This document shows, piece by piece, positions 8,717-17,827 of a DNA stretch of 64,000 nt (positions within the stretch are counted from its first letter, which is position 1; each line of letters begins with the position of its first letter). The DNA lies in NCBI RefSeq assembly GCF_900105115.1, contig NZ_FNRV01000001.1, positions 5,769,501 through 5,833,500 on the forward strand. Reading direction: 5' to 3'. The notes under the pieces are model-generated. The model was not told the origin of the DNA. It saw only the letters and a program-made list of their open reading frames with translations, and made no database searches. The stretch comes from Pseudomonas mohnii. GTDB lineage: Bacteria; Pseudomonadota; Gammaproteobacteria; Pseudomonadales; Pseudomonadaceae. Position numbers and translations under genes: made by a program.

Positions 8717-10198
8717 CTAGCGCATCACGAACGGATCAGGCATTGGCGCCTGGGACAGGTTGATCCACACCGTTTTCAGCTCGGTGTAGGCCAGCACCGA
8801 ATCGATGCCGCTTTCGCGTCCATAGCCACTGTTCTTGAACCCGCCGATCGGCGCCATGGCCGAGACCGCGCGGTAGGTGTTGACCCAGATGATCCCCGAA
8901 CGCACGTCACGGGCCAGGCGATGGGCACGGCCCAGGTCGCGAGTCCAGATGCCGGCGGCGAGGCCGAACTGCGAGTCGTTGGCGATCGCCAGGGCTTCGG
9001 CTTCGTCCTTGAAACGGATGACCGAAGCCACCGGGCCAAAGACTTCTTCCTGCATGATCTTCATCGAGTTGCGGTCGCATTCGAACAAGGTCGGCTCATA
9101 GAACCAGCCCTCGCCGAGATTCTGCGGACGCTTGCCGCCCAGGCGCAGCTTTGCACCTTCGGCAATGGCATCGGCGACCAGGCCTTCAACCACCGCCAGT
9201 TGCTGCGCCGTGGCCATCGGGCCCATTTCGCTGCTGTCTTCCTGCGGGTTGCCGATGCGGATGCGCTGGGCGCGCTCCACCAGGCGACCCACGAACTCGT
9301 CGTAGATGTCGTCCTGCACCAACAGGCGCGAACCCGATACGCAGCTCTGCCCGGAGGCGGCGTAGATCCCGGCGATGGCGCCGTTGATCGCGCTGTCGAG
9401 GTCGGCGTCGGCGAAAATGATGTTCGGTGATTTGCCGCCCAGTTCCAGGGACAGCTTGGCGAAGTTTTCGGCGCTGCTGCGCACCACATGCCGCGCCGTC
9501 GCCGCACCGCCAGTGAAGGCGATTTTGCGGATCAGCGGATGGCGGGTGAGGGCGGCGCCGGTGCTTGGGCCATAACCGGTGACGACGTTGACCACGCCCG
9601 GCGGAATCCCGGCTTCGAGGGCCAGGCGCGCCAGCTCCAGAATGGTCGCCGAGGCATGTTCGGACGGTTTGATCACGATGGTGTTGCCCGCCGCCAGTGC
9701 CGGGGCGAGTTTGATCGCGGTCAGGTACAGCGGGCTGTTCCACGGGATGATCGCGGCGACCACGCCCATGGCTTCATGCACGGTGTAGGCAAACAGGTCC
9801 GGCTTGTCCAGCGGCAGGGTGCCGCCTTCAAGCTTGTCGGCCAGGCCTGCGGTGTAATGGAAGAACTCCGGCAGATAGCCGACCTGACCGCGGGTTTCGC
9901 GGATCAGCTTGCCGTTGTCGCGGCTTTCCAGCTGCGCCAGTTGTTCCTTGTTTTCGGCGATCAAGTCGCCCAGGCGCCGCAGCAGTTTGCCGCGGGCGGT
10001 GGCGGTCAGGCCACGCCAGGCCGGGCTGTCGAAAGCGCTCTGCGCGGCCTGCACGGCGCGCTCGACGTCGGCTTCGTCGGCATCGGGCAGTTCGGCCCAG
10101 GGTTCGGCCAGGGCCGGGTTCAGGCTTTCGAAGGTCTTGCCGGACAGGGCATCGACCCATTCACCGCCGATGCACATCTGGAAGCGTGCGAGTGTCAT
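8717..10198 (-). CDS. Aldehyde dehydrogenase family protein
   Basis: 493 residues, complete ALDH fold: IIPWNSPLYLTAIKLAPALAAGNTIVIKPSEHA, catalytic glutamate in LELGGKSPNIIFADADL, catalytic cysteine in SGQSCVSGSRLLVQDD, and a C-terminal GGFKNSGYGRESG. It resembles broad-range aldehyde dehydrogenases of amine and heterocycle pathways, but the substrate cannot be read from sequence. The ATG overlaps the hydrolase stop by ATGA, indicating translational coupling. With the second ALDH at 6599 it implies two successive aldehyde oxidations in the pathway. Confidence 0.88.
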   Translation of the reverse strand: MTLARFQMCIGGEWVDALSGKTFESLNPALAEPWAELPDADEADVERAVQAAQSAFDSPAWRGLTATARGKLLRRLGDLIAENKEQLAQLESRDNGKLIRETRGQVGYLPEFFHYTAGLADKLEGGTLPLDKPDLFAYTVHEAMGVVAAIIPWNSPLYLTAIKLAPALAAGNTIVIKPSEHASATILELARLALEAGIPPGVVNVVTGYGPSTGAALTRHPLIRKIAFTGGAATARHVVRSSAENFAKLSLELGGKSPNIIFADADLDSAINGAIAGIYAASGQSCVSGSRLLVQDDIYDEFVGRLVERAQRIRIGNPQEDSSEMGPMATAQQLAVVEGLVADAIAEGAKLRLGGKRPQNLGEGWFYEPTLFECDRNSMKIMQEEVFGPVASVIRFKDEAEALAIANDSQFGLAAGIWTRDLGRAHRLARDVRSGIIWVNTYRAVSAMAPIGGFKNSGYGRESGIDSVLAYTELKTVWINLSQAPMPDPFVMR

Positions 10199-11028
10199 GC
10201 AACGATCCCCTTGATTTGGTTTGGTCGGGAGTGCGCTTTATCGAGAAACTCCAGCAACAGCTGGTTGACCAGGCGCGGCGATTCTACGGGCATCATATGC
10301 CGCTGCTCGGCGAGGACGGCAACTGCCGCGCCGGGAATGCGCTCGGCCAGTTGCCGGGCCATTTCCGGCGTCGACCCCGGGTCCAGTTCTCCGGTGGCGA
10401 TCAGGGTCGGCACCTGGATGCCGGGCAGGTCCTCGGCGCGGTACATGTCCTGGGTTGCAAACAGCTCATAGGTGGTCAGGTAGCCCTGGGGGTCATTGCC
10501 TGCCAGCGTCTGGCGGATCGCGGCGATCTGCGCCGGATTGGCCGCCTGGTATTCGCGGCTGAACCAGCGCGACAACGCCGCTTCGGCGTTGGCGTCCGGT
10601 CCATGCTCGGCGGCCTGGCTGGTGCGGGCGATCACACCGGCGCGCTGTTCGGCGCTACGGTTGAACACGCTGTTGAGCACCACCAGGCTTTGCAAGCGTT
10701 GCGGGTAATGCAGGGCGAAGGCCCGTGCCACCAGCCCGCCCATGGAAAAACCGATCACCGCCGCCTTGGGCAATTGCAGGTGATCGAGCAGCTCCAGCAA
10801 CTGGTCGGCGTAGCCGAGCAGGGGCGTGCCGCTTTCCGGGCGCGGGCTGGCCCCATGACCGAGCATGTCGTAGGCGATGACCCGGTACTGGGAGGCCAGG
10901 CCAACGATCTGGCCGCCCCACATTTCTTTATTCAGGCCCACGCCGTGGATCAAGACCACGGGCTGGCCTTGGCCGGTCGCCAGGTAACTGGTTCCAGCCG
11001 GGGTGGTTTCAGCGGTGAGCCGAATCAT
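10195..11028 (-). CDS. Alpha/beta-fold hydrolase
   Basis: 277 residues. The oxyanion-hole motif LIHGVGLNKEMWG, nucleophile elbow GFSMGG (Ser), a late Asp in ATGELDPGSTPEM and His in EQRHMMPVESP give a complete catalytic triad. Related enzymes cleave C-C bonds, enol-lactones, esters or amides in degradation pathways. Start ATG 11028 (MIRLTAETT) has AGGAG 6 nt upstream; the longer frame would remove that ribosome site. It is second in the run after DUF1185. Confidence 0.88.
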   Translation of the reverse strand: MIRLTAETTPAGTSYLATGQGQPVVLIHGVGLNKEMWGGQIVGLASQYRVIAYDMLGHGASPRPESGTPLLGYADQLLELLDHLQLPKAAVIGFSMGGLVARAFALHYPQRLQSLVVLNSVFNRSAEQRAGVIARTSQAAEHGPDANAEAALSRWFSREYQAANPAQIAAIRQTLAGNDPQGYLTTYELFATQDMYRAEDLPGIQVPTLIATGELDPGSTPEMARQLAERIPGAAVAVLAEQRHMMPVESPRLVNQLLLEFLDKAHSRPNQIKGIVA

Positions 11029-11070
11029 GGAGCGCTCCTGCAAACCTTCTTGTTGTAGTGACCGACCGTC

Positions 11071-11661
11071 TTACTGGGCTTTTTCAGCCGCCAGTTCTTC
11101 CAGGTCGATGTAACGGTTGCCGATGCGTGGGTGCAGGCGGCCGCCATCGGCGCAACCCAGGACGACGACTATTTCGTCGGCACGCGGCGCGTCTTCGATC
11201 TGCATTTCCAGGGTGATGTAGTGCGAACGCAGGCCTTCATCGTCCTTGTGCATCATCGGGATCTGGATCGAGGTGCCCGGGCCGCCGCGCTTGTTGGTGA
11301 AGCTCAGGTAGCTCTTGGCTTTCACGGCTTCGCGGTAATGGTTGCCGAAGCGCAGGGTGTGGATCACGGCCGAGGCGTGTTCGATTTCGCCATCGGCGCC
11401 GACCACGGCAGCCTTGCCGTAGGCTTCGATCTTCTCGGCACCGCCGATGAGGCCCACCAGGCGTTCAACCATCATGGCGCCAAGGTCGGAGCAGTTGGCG
11501 CGGATTTGCGGTTTCAGGTCTTCGACAAAGCCGTTGCCCACCCAAGGGTTTTTCATCACCACGGCCAGCCCGACCATGGTCACAGGCTTATCACTGGCCT
11601 TGCCGCCTTCGATAAAGGTTTCTTCGATGTAGCTGACGATCTTGCGGATTTCAAAACTCAT
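11071..11661 (-). CDS. DUF1185 'amino acid synthesis' family protein
   Basis: 196 residues matching the AA_synth (DUF1185) family: MSFEIRKIVSYIEETFIEGG, VGLAVVMKNPWVGNGFVEDL, GAEKIEAYGKAAVVGADGEIEHASAVIHTLRFGNHYREAV, FTNKRGGPG, and VVLGCADGGRLHPRIGNRYIDLEEL. The biochemical role of the family is not settled; the AA_synth name comes from early context. It is the first gene of the run, with operator C 42 bp upstream of its ATG and GGAG before the start. Leading position and association with flavin reductase and ALDH genes suggest a catabolic rather than biosynthetic job here. Confidence 0.85.
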   Translation of the reverse strand: MSFEIRKIVSYIEETFIEGGKASDKPVTMVGLAVVMKNPWVGNGFVEDLKPQIRANCSDLGAMMVERLVGLIGGAEKIEAYGKAAVVGADGEIEHASAVIHTLRFGNHYREAVKAKSYLSFTNKRGGPGTSIQIPMMHKDDEGLRSHYITLEMQIEDAPRADEIVVVLGCADGGRLHPRIGNRYIDLEELAAEKAQ

Positions 11662-11702
11662 GAGCGGCTCCATTTCAGAGTGAAAAGTGTCTGTGCGTCT
11701 GA

Positions 11703-11718
11703 TGGTATACCATAATAC
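11703..11718. promoter_or_regulatory. Operator C upstream of the DUF1185-led operon
   Basis: The 16-mer TGGTATACCATAATAC is identical to operator B at 1763-1778. It lies 42 bp before the DUF1185 start, a normal distance for an operator overlapping the promoter. Exact conservation of 16 bases about 10 kb apart in unrelated intergenic sequence is strong evidence of a shared regulator. Confidence 0.68.
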
Positions 11719-11893
11719 CGTTAGCGCAAGACCCTGAATGGAGTTTCTGGTCGGAAGGTGCGCAAACCCGCCAGCCATTGATCGGATGCCGGTCTTGAAC
11801 AGTTGAAAAAGGGAACTGCGGTGCGCCGGCCATGCCTTTACCGTAGGGATCCAGCCAATCGGGCTCGACAAGGCATACAGGCAAGGTGCGCTA

Positions 11894-12628
11894 TTGAACG
11901 CTCAGCGGTTTTACGTGGGCTGCGCTGGCTGGAATCTGGGCCGCGAGCATTTGTCGGCGTTCCCCACCGAGGGCACGCACTTGCAATGCTATGCAGCGAT
12001 TTTGGGCAGCGTTGAAATCAACAGCTCGTTTTATCGCCCCCATCGTCAACAGACTTACGTTCGCTGGGCCGATTCGGTGCCAGCCGACTTTCGCTTTTGC
12101 GTGAAGATGCCCAAGCGGATTTCCCACGTCCGGCGTTTGCAACACTGCGAGCAGGAACTCGATGAATTTCTGGGGCAATGCTCCGGGTTGGGCGATCGTC
12201 TGGGTTGCCTGTTACTGCAACTACCACCGTCACTGGCGTTTGCAGAACCGTTTGCCGAGGCATTTTTTGTCGCTTTGAGGCAGCGGTTTTTCGGGGATGT
12301 GGTATTGGAGCCGCGTCATGAATCCTGGGCCGATGCCGAGCCACTGCTGGTGCGCCATCGCATTACCCAAGCGGTGGTGGATCCGTCGCGTATCAGCGGT
12401 GATGGCGCTCCGAGAGGATGGCAGGGACTTCAATACTGGCGGCTTCATGGTTCGCCACGCATTTACTACAGCGCCTATGAACGAAGCTGCCTTGAACACC
12501 TGGCGGTCGAGCTCCAGGCCGCCACCGGCGCTGGGCAAGCGACCTGGTGCATCTTTGACAACACCGCCAGCGGCGCTGCGCTGGGCAATGCCTTGACACT
12601 GGCAGCGTCCTTGCGCGGCGAAGCCTGA
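11894..12628 (+). CDS. DUF72 family protein (YecE-like)
   Basis: 244 residues with DUF72 signatures: FYVGCAGWNLGREHLSAFP, YAAILGSVEINSSFYRPHRQQTYVRWADSVPADFRFCVKMPKRISH, LLQLPPSLAF, VVLEPRHESW, YWRLHGSPRIYYSAY, and WCIFDNTASGAAL. It is a TIM-barrel-type fold of unproven activity. A TTG start at 11894 is used, with AAGG about 8 nt upstream; no closer ATG retains the conserved N-terminus. It transcribes away from the catabolic run and heads a block of stress-type genes. Confidence 0.88.
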   Translation: MNAQRFYVGCAGWNLGREHLSAFPTEGTHLQCYAAILGSVEINSSFYRPHRQQTYVRWADSVPADFRFCVKMPKRISHVRRLQHCEQELDEFLGQCSGLGDRLGCLLLQLPPSLAFAEPFAEAFFVALRQRFFGDVVLEPRHESWADAEPLLVRHRITQAVVDPSRISGDGAPRGWQGLQYWRLHGSPRIYYSAYERSCLEHLAVELQAATGAGQATWCIFDNTASGAALGNALTLAASLRGEA

Positions 12629-12679
12629 GCGCGGAGTCGAAGGACCCGCGTCAGGCTTCAATGTATTGCCGGTCAGTGA

Positions 12680-13153
12680 TCAGGCCGCCATGCCGTCGCC
12701 GAGCGACTTCTTATAAGAAGCCTTCATCGACTCCATTTGTGCCCCCAGTTCATCCAGTTGCTCTTTGCCCAACAGTTTTTTGGCCTGAGGAAACATCTCC
12801 GTTTCTTCTTCTTCGATGTGATGCTCAAGCAACTCCTTGACCACCTTGGCGCGTCCGGAAAACTCCACGCTGGCCGGGTCTGTGGCCTTCAGGTCAGGCA
12901 GCACCAGGGAGTCGACCGTGCGGTGCTCTTCCTTCGCCTCGTAGTACATTTTTTCCTGTTCTTTACCGCCGGCTTTTTTGTAGGCCGGGTAGAGAATTTC
13001 TTCTTCAAGCTTGGTGTGAAGGGTGATCTCCATTTCCAGTTTGGCAATCAGCTCGGCGCGTTTTTTTACCGCCCGCTCGGTGGAGTCGTTCAGTTGGGTC
13101 AGGATAGTTTTTACTCGTTCATGGTCGGCTTTCAGAATGTCAATGGCGTTCAT
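12680..13153 (-). CDS. Hemerythrin HHE-domain protein
   Basis: 157 residues, mostly helical, with the iron-ligand pattern of HHE proteins: DHERVKTIL (residue 10 region), LHTKLEEEILYPAY, EEHRTVD, and LEHHIEEEETEMFP. This gives the expected His/Glu set for a non-haem diiron centre. Family roles include O2, NO or redox sensing and iron handling in the cytoplasm. The gene is convergent with the DUF72 gene and divergent from the diiron oxidase at 13532. Confidence 0.9.
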   Translation of the reverse strand: MNAIDILKADHERVKTILTQLNDSTERAVKKRAELIAKLEMEITLHTKLEEEILYPAYKKAGGKEQEKMYYEAKEEHRTVDSLVLPDLKATDPASVEFSGRAKVVKELLEHHIEEEETEMFPQAKKLLGKEQLDELGAQMESMKASYKKSLGDGMAA

Positions 13154-13531
13154 GGTTCAGCCTCTGCTGTCACGGGAAGTCAGGACCGGTCGTTGCCGGC
13201 AATCTCTGTGGTTGCCCCATGACAGGAGCATGAGCTGTGCCAATCTTGTCTTGTTAAAAATTCAAGCTATATCAATGGCTTGGAGATGTCGCTGGCGCAA
13301 AGCCTCATGCAGCTTGCCCGAGCGCCGTCGTGCCGGTATTGCAAATCGCGGATAGGGGCGCAGGCGCGAAGGTGTTGGCGCAGCATTCTGTATTGCCACC
13401 GGTCCATGGCCTGGGAAAGCCGATGGAATTTTTCGTGGCCGGCCAAATCTCCTGTTCAACGAGCAGCGTTTCGTTTAATCGCCACCTGATGTCAGGGGCA
13501 GTCGAAATGCATGGCCCAGGAGAATGACCTC
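13154..13531. other. 378-bp intergenic region, divergent promoter space
   Basis: The region separates the hemerythrin gene from the diiron-oxidase gene on the opposite strand. I see no RNA gene, repeat or credible ORF. An AT-rich island around 13248-13275 (TTGTTAAAAATTCAAGCTATATCAATGG) is the most promoter-like stretch. A TGTCAGGGGCA-containing stretch precedes the downstream ribosome site. No confident sigma-factor assignment is possible. Confidence 0.5.
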
Positions 13532-14908
13532 ATGACCGTGTTCACACTTTTGTCCGGCACGTCCTCGACACTGACTGATTCAAGTCATGAACAGTGCCGC
13601 GACCTCTACGGCGTGTTGTACAGCAATGCTCCCGATGCCGGATCAAGGGGGGAAACCTTCCTGCGCCAACAACTGGCCCGCGCCGCTGAGCTGCCATGTG
13701 ACTTGCCCGAAACGCCGGAGCAATTGTCGGCATGGGCCGAACTGCATTGTGCCGAGGTGGCACGCGACTATGCCCGGTACATCGAGGAGCGCCAGCAGGG
13801 CGGCGCACGGCGTTATTTTCAGAACAAGGCTCACGCGCTGTATTTCCTGCAACGGGTCGCGCCGACCAAAGAGGTCGATGGCGCCTGGCTGGAGGGGGTG
13901 GTGGATTGCTGGCAGGACCAACGGTTCGACGGTCTGCTGACCACCTACCTCGAGGAACTCGGCAGTGGCGACCCCCGGCAGAACCATGTGGTGATTTACC
14001 GCCAGTTACTGGCCGACCATGACGCGCAGGATCAGCAAGGGCTGGATGACCAGTACTTTCTGCAAGGCGCGATTCAACTGGCGCTGGGACGCTGCGGCGC
14101 GGCGTTCATGCCGGAGGTGATCGGCTACAACCTCGGTTACGAGCAACTGCCGTTGCACCTGTTGATCAGCGCCTATGAACTGCGTGAGCTGGGCATTGAT
14201 CCGTATTATTTCACCCTGCATGTGACCATCGACAACGTCAGCAGCGGACATGCACGCAAGGCCATCCAGGCGCTGCTGGACTTGATGCCTGTTGACGAGG
14301 GGCGGGACGAGTTCTATCGCCGCGTGGCACTGGGTTATCGCCTCAACGATCTGGGAACAGGCTCGACGGCGGTGATACAGGGCTTCGATTTGCATCGCGA
14401 AGTGCTCGCCATGCTCGAGCGCAAACGCAGCTTCGGTCAGCACATGCATTCCGACTACTGCCGGATCGAGGGCAAGACCGTGAACGAGTGGCTGTCGGCG
14501 CCCGGGCAGGTGGAGGACTTTCTCGGCGCACTGGAGCGCAAGGGTTGGATCAAGCGCCATTGTCCACCACAGGAAAGTCGCTTCTGGAATTTGATCGAAG
14601 GCAGCACCGCCGCCATGTTCGGCGTGTTCAGTGGTTACGAGAAGCAGCTGCTGCGCGACTGGATGGCCGGTGACTGGCAAGACCCGAAAAGTCAGCCATC
14701 ACCGCGTCGCAAGCACGACGAGAACCACGCCGACGCCGGGTGGGCGGATGATCCGGAACTCAAGGCATTGCAGGACTCTCTGAGCGAGCAATCGCCACGG
14801 CAACAGCTTGAGTCGTTGATTCCGTGGCTGTCGGCACAGCGTCATTGCCGTCCGGCCGGGCTCTACGCCACCCGACGCTTCATTGAATTGCGTACCCGTC
14901 TGCGCTGA
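13532..14908 (+). CDS. Iron-containing redox enzyme family protein (haem-oxygenase-like diiron oxidase candidate)
   Basis: 458 residues. The central region (about 150-290) has the PF14518 layout: NLGYEQLPLHLLISAYELRELGIDPYYFTLHVTIDNVSSGHARKAIQALL, supplying Glu, His and Asp/His residues in the spacing expected of an HDO metal site. HDO enzymes (for example UndA, BesC, SznF) use Fe and O2 to cleave or oxidise small amino- or fatty-acid-like substrates. The start ATG 13532 (MTVFTLL) has AGGAG 8 nt upstream; an earlier in-frame ATG at 13511 lacks one. It is followed 29 bp later by a methyltransferase and then a carboxylate-amine ligase, so the three probably act in one pathway. Confidence 0.75.
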   Translation: MTVFTLLSGTSSTLTDSSHEQCRDLYGVLYSNAPDAGSRGETFLRQQLARAAELPCDLPETPEQLSAWAELHCAEVARDYARYIEERQQGGARRYFQNKAHALYFLQRVAPTKEVDGAWLEGVVDCWQDQRFDGLLTTYLEELGSGDPRQNHVVIYRQLLADHDAQDQQGLDDQYFLQGAIQLALGRCGAAFMPEVIGYNLGYEQLPLHLLISAYELRELGIDPYYFTLHVTIDNVSSGHARKAIQALLDLMPVDEGRDEFYRRVALGYRLNDLGTGSTAVIQGFDLHREVLAMLERKRSFGQHMHSDYCRIEGKTVNEWLSAPGQVEDFLGALERKGWIKRHCPPQESRFWNLIEGSTAAMFGVFSGYEKQLLRDWMAGDWQDPKSQPSPRRKHDENHADAGWADDPELKALQDSLSEQSPRQQLESLIPWLSAQRHCRPAGLYATRRFIELRTRLR

Positions 14909-14937
14909 CCCCTTTGCACTGACTCAAGGAGCGCCAC

Positions 14938-15888
14938 ATGTCAGTACAACAAAACGCCGATCAAGGCTTACTGGAGTTGGGCAAGCGCCTGCTCGCCGGG
15001 CATTATCGTTTCGTCACCCCGACGCCGTTGACCCACCAAAGGGTTCTTCAGCGCCTGGCGACACCGCTGGCCAGGGACCTGCGCGATGTTTTCGGTTGGT
15101 CGATGCCGTTCGATCACCGGTTGTTTGCGACGGAGGGACTGGCGGCGCTGGAGCAGGCAGGCATCGTCGAAAGGGATGGCTCGCTGTGGCGCAGCACCGT
15201 GCGCTGGTCAACCCTCGAAGGATTGCTGTTCGCCCATTCGGCGTACCCGACGACCCAGGCCGACTCGGTGTTTTTCGGTCCCGACAGCTACCGCTTTGCC
15301 CGGTTGATCGAAGCGCATTTGCAGCAGTGTTTCGAGCCTGTGCGGCGCGTGGTGGACATCGGTTGTGGTGCCGGCGTCGGCGCGTTGATCGTCGCCCGCG
15401 CCCGACGGGACGCCCAAGTGCTGGCCGTGGACATCAACCCGCGAGCGCTGCGACTGTCGGCCGTCAACGCCGAGTTGGCCGGGGCCAGCAACGTCACGGT
15501 CTATCACAGCGATGTGCTGGGCAGCGTCGAAGGTGCATTCGATCTGATCATCGCCAACCCGCCCTATATGAACGACAGCCAGCACCGCGCCTATCGCGAT
15601 GGCGGTGGCGCCTTGGGCGAAGCCCTGTCACTGCGCATCGTTCGCGAAGCGTTGCCGCGCCTGCACGTGGGCGGCAGCCTGGTGCTGTACACGGGGGTGG
15701 CGATGGTGGCCGGGAGCGATCCATTTCTGGAGGCCGTGCTGCCCATGCTGTCCGGCGACACCTTTGCCTGGACCTATCGGGAACTGGACCCTGACGTGTT
15801 CGGCGAAGAATTGCTCAAGCCTGGTTATGAACGGGCCGAACGCATTGCGGCCGTGGCGCTGACCGTTACCCGCAGACGCGAGGCGTGA
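14938..15888 (+). CDS. SAM-dependent methyltransferase (NPPY class)
   Basis: 316 residues. The Rossmann core has motif I VVDIGCGAGVGALIVARA (about residue 139), the acidic loop LAVDINPRALRLSAVN, and motif IV IIANPPYMND. The NPPY motif is typical of PrmC/HemK-type and N6-adenine-type enzymes that methylate amide or amine nitrogens. An N-terminal 130-residue extension (VTPTPLTHQRVLQRL...) is shared with predicted small-molecule or protein methyltransferases. The ATG has AAGGAG upstream. It overlaps the next gene's earliest possible start and is co-transcribed with both neighbours. Confidence 0.85.
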   Translation: MSVQQNADQGLLELGKRLLAGHYRFVTPTPLTHQRVLQRLATPLARDLRDVFGWSMPFDHRLFATEGLAALEQAGIVERDGSLWRSTVRWSTLEGLLFAHSAYPTTQADSVFFGPDSYRFARLIEAHLQQCFEPVRRVVDIGCGAGVGALIVARARRDAQVLAVDINPRALRLSAVNAELAGASNVTVYHSDVLGSVEGAFDLIIANPPYMNDSQHRAYRDGGGALGEALSLRIVREALPRLHVGGSLVLYTGVAMVAGSDPFLEAVLPMLSGDTFAWTYRELDPDVFGEELLKPGYERAERIAAVALTVTRRREA

Positions 15889-15890
15889 CC

Positions 15891-17012
15891 ATGAGCCTGG
15901 CGCCCCGGTTTGGCATCGAGGAAGAGTATTTCCTCACCGACCTCACGACCCGCCAGATGCTCGCTGAACCCGGCGCCGAGCTGCTGAGCGCTTGTCGCGA
16001 AGCCATTGGCGAGGGATTTGCCTACGAGATGTTCCAGGGACAAATCGAAGTGGCCTCGCCTGTGTTTACCCAGGCCAGCGAGGCCGCCGATTTTCTCGGC
16101 GGCGTGCGTGAGCGCTTGAATCGCGTGCTGGCCGAACGCGGTCTGGGGCTGCTCTGCGCAGGCAGTCACCCGTTGGCGCGCTGGCGTGAGCAGCATGCGA
16201 CAAGGCTGCCGCACTTCGATCAGCTGTTTCAGGAATATCGATCCGTGGCACAGCGCAGCGTGCTCAGTGGCCTGCATGTGCATGTGGAAATTCCTGCCGG
16301 GATCGATCGGATGGCGGTCCTGAACGAGGTGGCGCCCTGGTTGCCGTTGTTGCTGTTGCTCAGTTGCTCCTCGCCCTACTGGGAGGGCATGGACAGTGGT
16401 TTCATGAGTTATCGCCAGGTCGTTTGCGACGGCTGGCCGCGCATGGGCATCCCTGAATATTTTCAGAACGACAGCGAATACCAGCGTTATCTGGCGTTGC
16501 TGCGGCGTACCGGCGCGATTGAAGACGGCGGCAACGGATGGTGGGGGATTCGCCCGGCCAGTCGTTTTCCCACCCTGGAATTGCGCATGACCGATGCCTG
16601 CCCGCGTCTGGCCGACACGGTACTGTTGGCCACGTTGTTTCGAGTGATGGTCGCGTTCGCCATTTCAAGCGCCAACCCCGGCGCTGGATACGATGCGACA
16701 GCCCGCTGGTTGCTCAAGGAAAACCAGTGGCAGGCCAAGCGTCATGGGATCGAAGGGCGTTTTGTAATCGATGCAGGAGGCGAGGTGATCAGCGCCGAAC
16801 AATGGCTCGAACAGCTGCGATCGGTATTGGCGCCCACCGCAGCGCTGATTGGCGAGCCGGGTGTTTACGATGCCGTCCAGGCACTGCTGCTGTCGGGCAA
16901 CAGTGCCCGTCGTCAATTGGACTGCCATGCCCGGGCCATGGCCCAGGGCGCGGACGCACAGCGATGCCTTGAGCGAGTGGTCGATCATCTGTTGCAAGAA
17001 AGCCGCGGCTGA
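15891..17012 (+). CDS. ybdK: YbdK-type carboxylate-amine ligase (GCS2 family)
   Basis: 373 residues with the glutamate-cysteine ligase 2 signature: FGIEEEYFLTDLTT near the N-terminus, EMFQGQIEVASPVF, SGLHVHVEIP, MDSGFMSYRQV, and RFPTLELRMTDACPRLADT. Members join a carboxylate (often Glu) to an amine with ATP; E. coli YbdK is a weak gamma-glutamylcysteine synthetase. ATG 15891 with GAGG 7 nt upstream is preferred over GTG 15885. It is last in the HDO-methyltransferase-ligase trio, suggesting it builds or conjugates the small molecule handled by the others. Confidence 0.87.
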   Translation: MSLAPRFGIEEEYFLTDLTTRQMLAEPGAELLSACREAIGEGFAYEMFQGQIEVASPVFTQASEAADFLGGVRERLNRVLAERGLGLLCAGSHPLARWREQHATRLPHFDQLFQEYRSVAQRSVLSGLHVHVEIPAGIDRMAVLNEVAPWLPLLLLLSCSSPYWEGMDSGFMSYRQVVCDGWPRMGIPEYFQNDSEYQRYLALLRRTGAIEDGGNGWWGIRPASRFPTLELRMTDACPRLADTVLLATLFRVMVAFAISSANPGAGYDATARWLLKENQWQAKRHGIEGRFVIDAGGEVISAEQWLEQLRSVLAPTAALIGEPGVYDAVQALLLSGNSARRQLDCHARAMAQGADAQRCLERVVDHLLQESRG

Positions 17013-17021
17013 CGCCGTCGC

Positions 17022-17180
17022 TCAATTGCCATCGGCCACCTTGCGCTCTATTTCGGCCACCTTGCGCCGCTGCTCCTCAAGCTTTTGCTCTTCGGTCAGA
17101 GGTTGCGTCGGCGGATTGGCTTCGTCCCGACGCTTGGCGTCCTCTGACTCGGCGGGGTTGATCAGGTCATCGTCGTTCAT
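17022..17180 (-). CDS. Small charged hypothetical protein
   Basis: 52 residues, MNDDDLINPAESEDAKRRDE then a C-terminal LTEEQKLEEQRRKVAEIERKVADGN that would form a single charged amphipathic helix. The strong ribosome site GGAGG precedes the ATG by 9 nt, which argues for a real gene. It has no signal peptide or known domain. It is convergent with ybdK, and the stop codons are 10 bp apart. Confidence 0.6.
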   Translation of the reverse strand: MNDDDLINPAESEDAKRRDEANPPTQPLTEEQKLEEQRRKVAEIERKVADGN

Positions 17181-17335
17181 GATGCTTTTCCTCCAGTGTC
17201 TGCACATTGGAGGAGGCGCGATGGCAGGAGTTCGGTTTTTTTCCGAACGTCGGACGCTTGCGCGGGAATCGGGGTTGGCTGAGTGCAACCCCTGCCAGTC
17301 AATGAGCCGCCTCGGGGGATGAGGCGGTCAGCAGA

Positions 17336-17827
17336 TCATTGCATCTTGCTGTGGTCCATCATCTTGCTGTGATCCATGGTGCCCAGCGCCCTGGCTTCAG
17401 CTTCGACGTTGATCGTTTCTTTCTCGCCCTTGGCGTTTTCCACGACCAGGGTCAGCGGCACTTTGCTGCCTTCCTGAACCTGGGCATTCAGGTCCATCAA
17501 CATGACGTGGTAGCCGCCCGGGTCAAGGCTCACCGGTTTGCCGGCCGGCAGCTCGACGGACTCGACCTGACCCATTTTCATCACGTCGTCTTTCATGCTC
17601 ATCTGGTGGATTTGCACGGTCTTGGCGACGGGCGACTGTACGCTCAGCAGTTTGCTGTCGGTGTCCGCCTGCAGGGTCATGAAGGCCCCTGTCGAAGGCT
17701 GGCCAGCCACCGTCGCGCGGACCCAGGCGTCGTTGACCAGGGTTTGCGCCGATGCTTGCCAGGCCATGCCGATCAGGGACAGGCCCAGGGCCAGTTGTTT
17801 AAAACGCTTTGCGTACAACGAAGTCAT
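17336..17827 (-). CDS. Periplasmic copper chaperone PCu(A)C
   Basis: 163 residues with a signal peptide (MTSLYAKRFKQLALGLSLIGMAWQASA). The DUF461 fold follows, with the copper ligands of the HxnMx21HxM pattern: VQIHQMSMKDDVMKMG followed by GGYHVMLMDL, plus a Met/His-rich tail (MDHSKMMDHSKM). It delivers Cu(I) to the CuA centre of cytochrome c oxidase together with Sco. The start overlaps the sco stop by 1 nt (TGATG) with GGAGG upstream, so the two are translationally coupled. Confidence 0.92.
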   Translation of the reverse strand: MTSLYAKRFKQLALGLSLIGMAWQASAQTLVNDAWVRATVAGQPSTGAFMTLQADTDSKLLSVQSPVAKTVQIHQMSMKDDVMKMGQVESVELPAGKPVSLDPGGYHVMLMDLNAQVQEGSKVPLTLVVENAKGEKETINVEAEARALGTMDHSKMMDHSKMQ

